Counted from the stretch's first letter, positions 1 through 7,512 are shown. The stretch is DNA of 64,000 nucleotides from Caviibacter abscessus (GCF_001517835.1 NZ_LOQG01000027.1:1-64000); one strand, 5' to 3'. The notes: generated from the letters alone by a model not told the origin. Made by a program: numbers and translations.

Positions 1-38
1 ACTTTTTTTATTATTTTTATATTTTTACTAAAAAGCAC

Positions 39-63
39 TAAAAAACAGGAGATTGCTCTCCTG
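39..63 (-). terminator. Rho-independent terminator of the ylxM-ffh-rpsP operon
   Basis: Read on the minus strand, CAGGAGA and TCTCCTG form a 7-bp stem around a 4-base loop, followed by a run of T. It lies 28 bases after the rpsP stop, so the transcript probably ends here and rimM/trmD, frequent rpsP partners, are not in this operon. Confidence 0.85.
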
Positions 64-91
64 CAATATAAGAAATATTGTATTTAAATTC

Positions 92-361
92 TTATTTTGA
101 TTTCTTTGTTTCTTCAAATTTTGCCCAAACACCTGTTTTAACAAGTAAACTTTTTACTGTTTCAGTAGGTTGTGCTCCATTTCCTAAAAATCTAAGTACT
201 TCTTTTTCTTTTAATTTAACTTGATTTTCTTCTATTAAAGGATTGTATGTTCCTAGGTAAGCTATTGCTTTACCGTCTCTTTTCCCTAGTGCTTCCATTG
301 CAACTATTCTATAAAAAGGAACTTTCTTTCTTCCTAATCTTGTTAATCTTAATTTTACCAT
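92..361 (-). CDS. rpsP: 30S ribosomal protein S16
   Basis: Small-subunit ribosomal protein S16, 89 residues, which helps fold the 5' domain of 16S rRNA. The N-terminus MVKLRLTRLGRKKVPFYRIV is the family signature (basic strand followed by PFYRIVA), and the full usual length is present. It is the last gene of a minus-strand operon after ylxM and ffh, 32 bases downstream of the ffh stop, and is followed directly by a strong terminator. Nothing is unusual about the gene. Confidence 0.98.
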   Translation of the reverse strand: MVKLRLTRLGRKKVPFYRIVAMEALGKRDGKAIAYLGTYNPLIEENQVKLKEKEVLRFLGNGAQPTETVKSLLVKTGVWAKFEETKKSK

Positions 362-393
362 TTATATTTACCTCCATTTTTTTGACTATTTAA

Positions 394-1719
394 TTATCTT
401 TTCATAAATCTTCCCATTCCAGGAATTGAACCACTATTAAACATTTTCATTAATTGTTTCATTTGTTCATATTGTTTTAATAGTTTATTTATATCAGTAA
501 CGCTTGTTCCACTACCTTTTGATATTCTATTTTTTCTGCTGAATACCTTAAGTAATTGCGGATTTCTTCTTTCTTCTACAGTCATTGAAAAAATTATTGC
601 TTCAATTTTTTTCATTTCTTTTTCAGCTAAATTAGTATCGATTTCTCCCAAGTTTACTCCAGGAAGTAACTTTAATATGCCACCAATTGAGCCTAGCTTT
701 TTAATCATTTTAAATTGTTTCAAAAAATCTTCAAAATCAAATTGATTTTTTCTAAATTTTTCTTCCATAATTTTTGCTTCTTTTTCATCAATGATATCCT
801 GAGCTTTTTCTACAAGTGATACAACGTCTCCCATTCCAAGTATTCTAGAAGCGAGTCTTTCAGGATAAAATCTTGATATATCATCTAACTTTTCTCCTTC
901 GCTTATAAACTTAATGGGCTTTCCACATACTTCTTTTATAGATAACGCAGCTCCACCTCTTGTATCTCCATCTAATTTAGTTAATATAACACCTGTTATC
1001 TCTAATAAATCATTAAAGTTTTTAGAAACATTTACAGCATCTTGACCTGTCATACCATCAACAGTTAATAATATTTCTATGGGATTAACTGCTTCTTTTA
1101 TCATTTTTAATTCATTCATAAGAGTTTCATCTATATGAAGTCTTCCTGCTGTATCTATTATTACAGTTGAAATTTGTTCATTTTTCGCAAATTCCAAACC
1201 TTCTTTACAAATTTTTATTGCATCATCACTATCATTTAATGTAAAGTTTTTAACGCCTATTTGATCTGATAAAACTTTTAATTGCTTTTTAGCTGCGGGT
1301 CTATATACATCTGCTCCAATAAGTAAAACTTCTTCTTTTTCCTTTTTTAAAAGTTTTGCAAGTTTAGCTGCAAAAGTTGTTTTTCCTGCACCCTGTAATC
1401 CAACAAGCATTATTACTCTAGGCTTTTTTATAGATTTTTGCAATTCTACATTTGTGCCACCTAAAACTTCTATCAATTCGTCATTAATTATTTTTATAAA
1501 TTGTTGCTTAGGATTTACTCCCATTATAACTTCGGTTCCAAGTGCTTTCTCTTTAATTTTTGAAACGAAATTTTTAGTAACTGTGTAGTTTACATCTGCT
1601 TCTAATAAAGCTAATTTAACTTCTTTTAAAGCTTGTGAAACATTTGATTCTGAAAGTTTTCCTTGTCCACTGATATTTTTCATTACCTGTTTTAATTTAT
1701 CACTTAAATTATCAAACAT
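394..1719 (-). CDS. ffh: Signal recognition particle protein Ffh (SRP54 GTPase)
   Basis: SRP GTPase that binds signal sequences and 4.5S RNA and delivers ribosomes to FtsY at the membrane. Order: N domain, G domain with P-loop GLQGAGKTTFAAKLA (about residue 105), DTAGR, TKLDGD, then a Met-rich M domain ending in SGSIPGMGRFMKR. The longest frame starts six codons earlier at 1737. The ATG at 1719 is preferred because homologues begin MFDNLSDKL and GGAAGG lies 5 bases upstream. This start overlaps the ylxM stop by 8 bases, implying translational coupling. No SRP RNA gene was seen nearby. Confidence 0.97.
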   Translation of the reverse strand: MFDNLSDKLKQVMKNISGQGKLSESNVSQALKEVKLALLEADVNYTVTKNFVSKIKEKALGTEVIMGVNPKQQFIKIINDELIEVLGGTNVELQKSIKKPRVIMLVGLQGAGKTTFAAKLAKLLKKEKEEVLLIGADVYRPAAKKQLKVLSDQIGVKNFTLNDSDDAIKICKEGLEFAKNEQISTVIIDTAGRLHIDETLMNELKMIKEAVNPIEILLTVDGMTGQDAVNVSKNFNDLLEITGVILTKLDGDTRGGAALSIKEVCGKPIKFISEGEKLDDISRFYPERLASRILGMGDVVSLVEKAQDIIDEKEAKIMEEKFRKNQFDFEDFLKQFKMIKKLGSIGGILKLLPGVNLGEIDTNLAEKEMKKIEAIIFSMTVEERRNPQLLKVFSRKNRISKGSGTSVTDINKLLKQYEQMKQLMKMFNSGSIPGMGRFMKR

Positions 1720-2038
1720 CATTACCTTCCAATTCATTTATTAATTTATCTAAATTATCAATAGTAAATTCTTTCCTCAAACTTTTTAAATTTTCTATGT
1801 ATTTCATTTCATTTGCAAGTACATTTAAATTTTTTTCATAGAAATCAAGTTTTTTACACGCTCTTTTTATATTATCAAAAACAGCCTGTCTACTAACTTG
1901 TAAAGCCTGTGCTATTTCTGTAAACGAATTATCTTCTTCTAAAAATGCTTCTAGATAAATCTTTTGTTTACCTGTAAATAGCGATTTATATATTGAAAAA
2001 AGCGTAGAATATTTAATAAAATTTTCAATTTCTCTCAT
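1712..2038 (-). CDS. ylxM: YlxM-family helix-turn-helix protein, SRP operon partner
   Basis: 108-residue protein of the UPF0122/YlxM family, with a sigma-region-4-like helix-turn-helix (EIAQALQVSRQAVFDNIKRA, about residues 42-60). YlxM is encoded next to ffh in many Firmicutes and Mycoplasma and has been linked to SRP function. The N-terminus aligns with the family (STLFSIYKSLFTGKQ), so ATG 2038 looks right. No Shine-Dalgarno sequence precedes it. The predicted -10 box (2048-2053) would start transcription within a few bases of the ATG, suggesting a leaderless message. Confidence 0.88.
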   Translation of the reverse strand: MREIENFIKYSTLFSIYKSLFTGKQKIYLEAFLEEDNSFTEIAQALQVSRQAVFDNIKRACKKLDFYEKNLNVLANEMKYIENLKSLRKEFTIDNLDKLINELEGNDV

Positions 2039-2047
2039 AATGAATGT

Positions 2048-2077
2048 ATTCTACTACATCAATATTCCTCTTGTCAA
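2048..2077 (-). promoter_or_regulatory. Sigma70-type promoter of ylxM-ffh-rpsP
   Basis: On the minus strand, TTGACA (2077-2072) and TAGAAT (2053-2048) are separated by 18 bases. The predicted start is about 2041, only a few bases before the ylxM ATG at 2038. The -35 box is half of an inverted repeat CTTGTCAA (2070-2077) / TTGACAAG (2088-2095). The other half could serve as a -35-like element on the plus strand toward the methionine gamma-lyase gene. Confidence 0.65.
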
Positions 2078-2169
2078 GATTTTTTTATTGACAAGCTGTT
2101 GATTTTATTTCTCATTTTAATTTATATGGGGTACACTTTAGTAGATTTTGTTTATTGAGAGGGTTAATT

Positions 2170-3323
2170 ATGAAATTCGGAACTAAAATATTACACGGTT
2201 ATGATATGGTGGATAAAAATACCGGAGCTTCTTCTATACCTATATGTCAAGCATCAACTTTTCATCAATGTGATATTGATGCTAATCAAGAATACACTTA
2301 TTCAAGATTCGGTAATCCTACAAGAAACGCACTTGAAAAGGCTATGGCAAGCCTTGAAGAAACTAAATATGCTCTTGCTTTTTCATCAGGAATGGCAGCT
2401 ATAACATCTGTATTACTTTCATTTGGAAAAGGCGATCATATAGTAATGTGTAAAGATGTTTACGGAGGAACTTTTCAGTTAGCAACTGAAATATTTCCAA
2501 GATTTGGAATAGAAGTTTCTTTTATTGATGAAACTGACACTTACCAATGGAAAAATGCTATAAAACATAATACTAAAGCTTTTTACATTGAAACTCCTTC
2601 AAACCCTACATTAAAAATTACAGACATAAAAGAAGTTTGCGATTTAGCAAAAAAACATAATATTACAACAATAATAGATGCTACATTTATGACACCTCAA
2701 TATTTACATCCCGTTTCATTTGATGTTGATATAATAATACACAGTGCCACCAAATTTTTAAATGGTCACAGTGATGTAATAATGGGAATAGTTGCTTTTA
2801 ATTGTGATAAACTATATAAAATACTAAAAAACAACAAATTGTTTTTGGAGCTTTACCAGGAATTGATGAGTGCTGGCTTTTAATGAGAGGTCTTAAAACT
2901 ATGAAAATTCGTATGGAACAGTCGGTTAAAACAGCATATGAAATCGCTAAATTTTTAAAAGAACATAAAGCAGTAAAAAAAGTATATTACCCCGGTTTAT
3001 CTTCTCATATTGGATATGAAACTCACATGAGACAATGTAGTAGTGGCGGTGCAGTTTTATCCTTTGAACTTGAAAATTGCGAAGCAGTAAAAGAGGTTTT
3101 TAGCAAAATAAAAATTCCCATTATAGCCGTAAGTCTAGGTGGTGTTGAATCAATTTTATCTTATCCATGGAAAATGTCTCACGCTTGTATGCCTGAAGAA
3201 GAAAGAATTAAACAAGGTGTAACAAGTGGATTAATTAGATTTTCTGTTGGTATTGAAGATACCGATGACTTATTAGAAGACCTATCTCAAGCTATGGAGG
3301 GGCTAAAACCTATAAAAGAGTGA
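2170..3323 (+). pseudogene. Methionine gamma-lyase / Cys-Met PLP enzyme, split by a -1 frameshift
   Basis: PLP-dependent Cys/Met metabolism enzyme, most like methionine gamma-lyase, which cleaves L-methionine to methanethiol, ammonia and 2-oxobutyrate. The first part (2170 to about 2829) carries the fold and the PLP lysine in HSATKFLNGH. The second (to 3323) carries LLMRGLKTMKIRMEQ and the SLGGVESILSYP region. The first frame runs on to a stop at 2881-2883, while the conserved stretch QQIVFGALPGIDECW lies in the -1 frame. The break maps to A6 at 2826-2831. A seventh A, or a -1 slip on A_AAA_AAC, would restore about 384 residues, the normal length. Start ATG 2170 follows GAGAGGG. This may be a real mutation, a sequencing error or recoding. 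Confidence 0.8.
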
Positions 3324-3327
3324 AACA

Positions 3328-3365
3328 AAAAAGACTTATCGTTAATTATGATGATAAGTCTTTTT
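3328..3365. terminator. Bidirectional terminator between the lyase gene and the PTS IIA gene
   Basis: AAAAAGACTTATC (3328-3340) pairs with GATAAGTCTTTTT (3353-3365). The A run on one side and the T run on the other make it usable from both strands. It separates two convergent genes. Confidence 0.85.
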
Positions 3366-3387
3366 ACATTATTTTATAAAATATTTA

Positions 3388-3825
3388 TTATTTAACAAGT
3401 GTTTCAAGTATTTCATCTGCATTTTCAGAAGTTTCAAATACTTCCATTGATTTGTTATCAAGTATCTTTTTAGAAATTGCCATTAATAAATCTATATGTA
3501 AGTCTATATCTGTGTCTTTTGCTAAAATTAAAAATATATATTTTGCATTTTCTTCATCAGACCATCTTATATCCCTATTTAATCTAATGAAAAATACTGA
3601 TGTTTTTAAAACTTTTGAACTTCTTGCATGAGGAACTGCACAATTTGTACCTAAATAAGTTTCTGTTGTTTGTTCTCTTTCATATAAGTCTTCTATAATG
3701 CCTGTTTCGTCAGATATAAGATTTAATTTTTTTGCATATGATGCAATTTTACTGAATAAATCAATTTTATCCTGTGCATCAATATTGATAAATACAGTCT
3801 CTTTTGTAACGATGTTTTTTAACAT
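3388..3825 (-). CDS. Solitary PTS EIIA, fructose/mannitol (PtsN-like) type
   Basis: 145-residue EIIA domain of the mannitol/fructose superfamily (PTS_EIIA type 2). The phosphorylated histidine is in NCAVPHARS (about residue 66), where it would accept phosphate from HPr. No EIIB, EIIC or sugar enzyme is adjacent, so a regulatory PtsN-like role or service to a distant transporter are both possible. It is monocistronic: it has its own promoter and a terminator after the stop. The Shine-Dalgarno is TAGGAGTTG. Confidence 0.85.
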   Translation of the reverse strand: MLKNIVTKETVFINIDAQDKIDLFSKIASYAKKLNLISDETGIIEDLYEREQTTETYLGTNCAVPHARSSKVLKTSVFFIRLNRDIRWSDEENAKYIFLILAKDTDIDLHIDLLMAISKKILDNKSMEVFETSENADEILETLVK

Positions 3826-3857
3826 TGCAAATCAACTCCTAAATATATTGTTATTTA

Positions 3858-3886
3858 ATTATACCCTACAAAAAAGTATTATGCAA
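3858..3886 (-). promoter_or_regulatory. Promoter of the solitary PTS IIA gene
   Basis: On the minus strand, TTGCAT (3886-3881), a 17-base spacer and TATAAT (3863-3858) lie 33 bases before the ATG at 3825. Confidence 0.75.
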
Positions 3887-3915
3887 TTTTTTTGTGATTT
3901 TTTTAACACTAAATT

Positions 3916-4557
3916 TTATTGACTATTATTTCTCTTTTTATATGAAATATATGAATAAGCAATAGGTAAAATTGTTAAAAGAATTATTCCAAAAAAGAAA
4001 TAATAATTATTAAATAAAATAGATATTAAAATTAATATTCCTTGTAAAATCATTAATTTACCGCCAAATCTATGAGTTTTTAACCATATTTCATCATCAT
4101 TTAATGTCCACGGAGTTTTTATTCCAATTGTATAATTTCTTTTTAATTTAGGAATGTAATTGCCTATAATTATAAATATGATAGAAATAAAAATTTTACA
4201 TATCATTGCAATATTAATTCTATATCCCATAGCAGCATATATTGATGATATAACAAGTAAATTAGATATTAAAGGAAGTATAATTAAATTTAATCTAATA
4301 ATTTTTATTTTATTATCCTTATTTTTCGGATCTTCTTTTGTTAGTAAGCCTGCAAATATGGTACTAATAAATAAAAATAATGGTAAACATACGATAGTGT
4401 TAAATTTACTTGTATATTTATCTACTTCTCCACTAAAATTCCAATGTGTTGGAACCATTTCAGGAATTTTATCGTATAGAAAATAACCATAAATAATTGG
4501 TAATAAACAAAGTAATGCAATAAATAACACATCTTTATTTCTTTTCAACATTTTCAT
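3916..4557 (-). CDS. SdpI/DUF1648-family membrane protein
   Basis: About 213 residues, six hydrophobic segments. The N-terminal DUF1648 motif is present (IPEMVPTHWNFSGEVDKYTSKF), followed by an SdpI-like C-terminal half (NYIPKLKRNYTIGIKTPWTLND). In Bacillus subtilis, SdpI is the immunity protein against the SdpC toxin and is co-transcribed with the repressor SdpR. The same pair is seen here, but no toxin gene is in the window. Start at 4557 is chosen because GGAG precedes it by 3-4 bases and it overlaps the end of the arsR-like gene by 23 bases (coupled translation). Upstream in-frame starts lie within that gene. Confidence 0.8.
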   Translation of the reverse strand: MKMLKRNKDVLFIALLCLLPIIYGYFLYDKIPEMVPTHWNFSGEVDKYTSKFNTIVCLPLFLFISTIFAGLLTKEDPKNKDNKIKIIRLNLIILPLISNLLVISSIYAAMGYRINIAMICKIFISIIFIIIGNYIPKLKRNYTIGIKTPWTLNDDEIWLKTHRFGGKLMILQGILILISILFNNYYFFFGIILLTILPIAYSYISYKKRNNSQ

Positions 4558-4816
4558 CAACTCCATTAAAATTATTAAACCATAATATGAGTTCTTCAAA
4601 AACCGATAAGTTCAATTCATAATAAATGTAGTTTTTCACTTTAATTTCTCTTATTAAATCAGCATTTTTTAATAATGATAAATGATAAGAAACTGTAGGT
4701 GCTGTTAAATTAAATTCTTTTGATATTTCTCCAGCATTTTTTCTTCCATTTTTTAAAATAATCAAAATTTCACGCCTTACCGGTTCTGCTAGAGCTTTAA
4801 AGCACTCTTTAAACAT
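4535..4816 (-). CDS. ArsR-family repressor, SdpR-like
   Basis: 93-residue winged-helix ArsR-type regulator: FKALAEPVRREILIILKNG, then the recognition helix APTVSYHLSLLKNADLI and wing NYIYYELN. It lacks the CxC metal site of true ArsR/SmtB, which fits the SdpR subgroup. It is encoded immediately before, and overlapping, the SdpI-like gene. Start ATG 4816 is 8 bases after AAGG; the GTG three codons upstream lies within the Shine-Dalgarno region. A 36-base palindrome just upstream is a natural autoregulatory operator. Confidence 0.85.
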   Translation of the reverse strand: MFKECFKALAEPVRREILIILKNGRKNAGEISKEFNLTAPTVSYHLSLLKNADLIREIKVKNYIYYELNLSVFEELILWFNNFNGVDENVEKK

Positions 4817-4837
4817 GAAAATCACCTTCTCAACCCT

Positions 4838-4873
4838 ATTTAGATAATCATCTAATTAGATTATATTCTAAAT
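4838..4873 (-). promoter_or_regulatory. Palindromic operator upstream of the ArsR/SdpI pair
   Basis: A perfect 12-base palindrome ATCTAATTAGAT (4850-4861) is flanked symmetrically by ATTTAGA (4838-4844) and TCTAAAT (4867-4873), all sharing one dyad centre. It begins 22 bases upstream of the repressor ATG, where a promoter is expected. Autorepression is inferred from the SdpRI precedent. Confidence 0.65.
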
Positions 4874-4904
4874 AATTGTAAAAGTCAAATTTACAGAATC
4901 AACA

Positions 4905-4930
4905 ATAAAAAAACAGAGCTTAGCCCTGTT
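4905..4930 (-). terminator. Terminator of the tRNA operon
   Basis: On the minus strand, AACAGGGC and GCTCTGTT (one G-T pair) form an 8-bp stem closed by three bases and followed by seven T. It lies about 33 bases past the last tRNA. Confidence 0.8.
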
Positions 4931-4962
4931 ATTATTAAAATTTTAAAATATATTCTTTAAGA

Positions 4963-5038
4963 TGGTCCCCAGACGCGGAATCGAACCACGGACACAAGGA
5001 TTTTCAGTCCTTTGCTCTACCGACTGAGCTATCTGGGG
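4963..5038 (-). tRNA. tRNA-Phe (GAA)
   Basis: 76-base cloverleaf with encoded CCA. Acceptor CCCCAGA pairs with TCTGGGG. The anticodon loop CTGAAAA gives anticodon GAA. It is the last gene of the ten-gene array. Confidence 0.96.
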
Positions 5039-5042
5039 ATAC

Positions 5043-5132
5043 TGGCGGGCAGACTGGGATTCGAACCCAGACGGCTGTTACACCTTCGCCGGTTTTCAAG
5101 ACCGGTTCCTTAGCCAGTTCGGACATCTGCCC
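5043..5132 (-). tRNA. tRNA-Ser (TGA)
   Basis: 90-base class II tRNA with long variable arm and encoded GCCA end. Acceptor GGGCAGA pairs with TCTGCCC. Anticodon loop CTTGAAA gives TGA. Confidence 0.95.
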
Positions 5133-5171
5133 ATATGTTGATTAAAAAAAAACTACCTTATGGCAGTAATT

Positions 5172-5246
5172 TGGTAGGCCCTAGGAGAATCGAACTCCTG
5201 TTGCCGGGATGAAAACCCGATGTCCTGACCACTAGACGAAGGGCCC
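5172..5246 (-). tRNA. tRNA-Glu (TTC)
   Basis: 75-base cloverleaf with encoded ACCA end. Acceptor GGGCCCT pairs with AGGGCCT (first pair G-U). Anticodon loop TTTTCAT gives TTC. Confidence 0.95.
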
Positions 5247-5255
5247 TTAATAAAA

Positions 5256-5332
5256 TGGTGGATCCGACTGGGATCGAACCAGTGACCTCACGGTTATGAG
5301 CCGCGTGCTCTAACCATCTGAGCTACGGATCC
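5256..5332 (-). tRNA. tRNA with CAT anticodon, elongator Met or Ile2
   Basis: 77-base cloverleaf with encoded ACCA. Acceptor GGATCCG pairs perfectly with CGGATCC, so it lacks the 1-72 mismatch of initiators. Loop CTCATAA gives CAT. Whether it is elongator Met or a lysidine-modified Ile2 cannot be settled by eye. Confidence 0.9.
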
Positions 5333-5339
5333 ATAAAAA

Positions 5340-5416
5340 TGGCGTACCTGAAGAGATTCGAACTCCTGGCCCACAGCTTAGAAGGCTGTTGCTCTATCCT
5401 GCTGAGCTACAGGTAC
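5340..5416 (-). tRNA. tRNA-Arg (TCT)
   Basis: 77-base cloverleaf with encoded GCCA. Acceptor GTACCTG pairs with CAGGTAC. Anticodon loop CTTCTAA gives TCT, decoding AGA/AGG, the dominant Arg codons in this AT-rich genome. Confidence 0.95.
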
Positions 5417-5446
5417 GCATTAAATTATTAAGTTTAATGATTAAGT

Positions 5447-5522
5447 TGGTGGGCTATACTGGTCTCGAACCAGTGACACCATGATTAAGAGTCATGTGCT
5501 CTACCAACTGAGCTAATAGCCC
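5447..5522 (-). tRNA. tRNA-Lys (CTT)
   Basis: 76-base cloverleaf with encoded ACCA. Acceptor GGGCTAT pairs with ATAGCCC. Anticodon loop CTCTTAA gives CTT. It is very similar to the neighbouring Lys(TTT) gene, suggesting tandem duplication. Confidence 0.94.
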
Positions 5523-5544
5523 TAAAAATCATTTGGTTTTAAAA

Positions 5545-5620
5545 TGGTGAGCCATACTGGAATCGAACCAGTGACACCATGATTAAAAGTCATGTGCTCT
5601 ACCGACTGAGCTAATGGCTC
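5545..5620 (-). tRNA. tRNA-Lys (TTT)
   Basis: 76-base cloverleaf with encoded ACCA. Acceptor GAGCCAT pairs with ATGGCTC. Anticodon loop CTTTTAA gives TTT. Confidence 0.95.
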
Positions 5621-5624
5621 ATAA

Positions 5625-5700
5625 TGGAGCGGGAAACGAGGGTCGAACTCGCGACATTCAGCTTGGAAGGCTGACGCTCTACCATCTGAGCTATTCCCGC
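5625..5700 (-). tRNA. tRNA-Gly (TCC)
   Basis: 76-base cloverleaf with encoded TCCA. Acceptor GCGGGAA pairs with TTCCCGC. Anticodon loop CTTCCAA gives TCC. Confidence 0.95.
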
Positions 5701-5720
5701 ATATTATGTTTTTATTACGT

Positions 5721-5797
5721 TGGTTGCGGAGATTGGATTTGAACCAATGACCTTCGGGTTATGAGCCCGACGAGCTGCCAGACTGCTCTACTCCGCG
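5721..5797 (-). tRNA. Initiator tRNA-fMet (CAT)
   Basis: 77-base cloverleaf with encoded ACCA. Acceptor CGCGGAG against CTCCGCA leaves the C1-A72 mismatch that marks bacterial initiators. The anticodon stem has the three G-C pairs (GGG/CCC) typical of initiators. Confidence 0.95.
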
Positions 5798-5806
5798 ATA
5801 TTTAAG

Positions 5807-5893
5807 TGGTGCCTCGGACCAGACTCGAACTGGTACGGATATACATCCACAGGATTTTAAGTCCTGTGCGTCTACCGATTTCGCCACCAAGGC
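5807..5893 (-). tRNA. tRNA-Leu (TAA)
   Basis: 87-base class II tRNA with encoded ACCA. Acceptor GCCTTGG pairs with CCGAGGC. Anticodon loop CTTAAAA gives TAA. It is the first gene of the array. Confidence 0.95.
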
Positions 5894-5938
5894 ACAAAAA
5901 CCCGCTAAAAGATTCACTTTCTTTTAAAGACAAGTTAG

Positions 5939-5967
5939 ATTATATACTATTTAAAATTCTTTGTCAA
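5939..5967 (-). promoter_or_regulatory. Consensus sigma70 promoter of the tRNA operon
   Basis: On the minus strand, TTGACA (5967-5962), a 17-base spacer and TATAAT (5944-5939) match the ideal promoter exactly, about 45 bases before the first tRNA. This fits a highly transcribed stable-RNA operon. Confidence 0.9.
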
Positions 5968-6139
5968 TAACTTTTTTTGTATTTTTTTTCATTTTTTCAA
6001 AAACATATTTAATCTTTATTTTTCGGTATATTGAAAACGTTTTTTCAACTTTCGATTATTTCATATTAAGAAAAATAAAATTTTTTTTATATTTTTTAAT
6101 CATATAATTTATATTGAAAATACAATAAGGACATAACAG

Positions 6140-7192
6140 ATGAAATTATTTAAGTTTAATAGAAGTGATCTTTATGATTTAAGGAACAAAAAAATTCAAA
6201 AATATATTGAAGATTTTAATATTTTAGCAATTTACAGATTATTTTTTAAATCTAGCTGTATGAATGAATTAAAAATGAATTTTAATCTTTTTAATCGTAC
6301 ATTTTATTTTGGTGCTATAAAACTAGATTCATTTTTTCTTTTTAAAAATGTATATACAGAACTTAGGAAAAGAAAATTTGATTTTAGATTTAAAGATTTT
6401 ACATTTCTTTTCATATATAACTGCATGTTTCTTAGTTTATATATAAAAAAGAATAATAATATTAATATAAATTTTTTAAATGATTACAGCGTAGAATATA
6501 ACAAAAATTTTAAATCTACAAAACTTGGATATATCAGATGCTTTAATTTTATTGATATTTGTAAAGCTTTCGAAATAATTTTTGATAAATTGATATTTAA
6601 AAGTTCATATGTAAATACTATGATTTATAGTAAGCATATGTTAAATTTAAGAAAAAATTATTTTAAATGTGAAAATATAAGTAAAATAAGACAAACTTAT
6701 ATAAATAATATTTTTATAAGCAATTTAAATGAATATACAACTTTTTCTTTAAAAAGAAATTTTAAGTTCAATAAAATTATAATATATATAGGTGATATCT
6801 CAATTACTGAATTTTATTATCTACTCAATATAATTAATATACTTTTTAAAAATAAAGTTATAATTTTAAGAAAAATGAAAATACTCGATGAATTTTCAAC
6901 ATATAATTTAGCTCATCTACATATTTTTTTACAAAGAGGTAAAAATCATATAAATATTAACAAATGGATAAAAAACAATAAATTTATATTTACTGTTGAT
7001 GATATTGAAAATGATTTAAGATACTTTCTACAAAAAAATATTGAAGACTTTCTTTTTAAATGTAATCTTATTTCAAATAGATCACCTAATATTATACGTA
7101 AACTTTATAATAAAAATTACTTTATAAAAAAACGTGTTCTTATTTTATTAAATTTTATAAAAAAGGAGGATTTTATTAATGACAAAGAGTAA
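6140..7192 (+). CDS. Orphan 350-residue protein of unknown function
   Basis: I do not recognise this protein. It is rich in Phe, Asn, Ile, Lys and Tyr. It has no signal peptide, no clear membrane segment except a short hydrophobic stretch near residues 92-105 (FLFIYNCMFLSLYI), and no catalytic motif that I can name. An AAGGA 8 bases before ATG 6140 and a TATAAT at 6103-6108 support expression. It overlaps the next gene, which has its own strong ribosome site. Base composition is even more AT-rich than its neighbours. It lies between a tRNA array and the conserved oriC-side operon, a typical place for acquired genes. Confidence 0.65.
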   Translation: MKLFKFNRSDLYDLRNKKIQKYIEDFNILAIYRLFFKSSCMNELKMNFNLFNRTFYFGAIKLDSFFLFKNVYTELRKRKFDFRFKDFTFLFIYNCMFLSLYIKKNNNININFLNDYSVEYNKNFKSTKLGYIRCFNFIDICKAFEIIFDKLIFKSSYVNTMIYSKHMLNLRKNYFKCENISKIRQTYINNIFISNLNEYTTFSLKRNFKFNKIIIYIGDISITEFYYLLNIINILFKNKVIILRKMKILDEFSTYNLAHLHIFLQRGKNHININKWIKNNKFIFTVDDIENDLRYFLQKNIEDFLFKCNLISNRSPNIIRKLYNKNYFIKKRVLILLNFIKKEDFINDKE

Positions 7193-7406
7193 TGATATTA
7201 TGATTGTTATTTATAAAAAGCCTTTTAGCGATTATATATTAGGAATAATAGATGCTAATAAACTTTATAACAGCAAAAAATTACTCTTGAATTTAGAAAA
7301 AGTTTTACCCATTTCAAAAATACTTAAAGGCAGAAAAAACAAGTTAATTAACAATATCGATTATGAAAAAAAAGATGAAAAATTGATTTTTCACCTTTAT
7401 TTTTAA
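7179..7406 (+). CDS. Orphan 75-residue protein, coupled to the preceding orphan
   Basis: Short unknown protein beginning MTKSNDIMIVIYKKPFSDY, with an alternating beta-like N-terminus and a basic middle. It has a strong Shine-Dalgarno AAGGAGG (7163-7169) placed within the previous gene, and its start overlaps that gene by 14 bases, so the two are probably translated together. I recognise no family. The strong ribosome site argues that it is a real gene. Confidence 0.6.
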   Translation: MTKSNDIMIVIYKKPFSDYILGIIDANKLYNSKKLLLNLEKVLPISKILKGRKNKLINNIDYEKKDEKLIFHLYF

Positions 7407-7512
7407 AATATAATTTCTAAAATATTTCAGACTAGTCAAAAACAATTTAATATTTTTTTGCAAAAAGTTTTATACTTTATGGTAATTATTTAACATAATT
7501 ATACATTTATAG

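Noticed and set aside
1-2100. SRP 4.5S RNA gene close to ffh
   Set aside because: I looked for the conserved GGTCAGG...GGAAGG domain IV pattern and did not find it in the flanks.
4160-4486. Plus-strand open frame opposite the SdpI-like gene
   Set aside because: It is the antisense shadow of a better-supported membrane protein gene with ribosome site and family match. The same holds for the open frames opposite mfd, the AMP ligase, mnmA, lrgB, lrgA and the HAD gene.
4963-5893. tRNA array as an integration site with an island
   Set aside because: No integrase, no direct repeat of a tRNA 3' end and no mobility gene were seen around it; the orphan pair alone is not enough.
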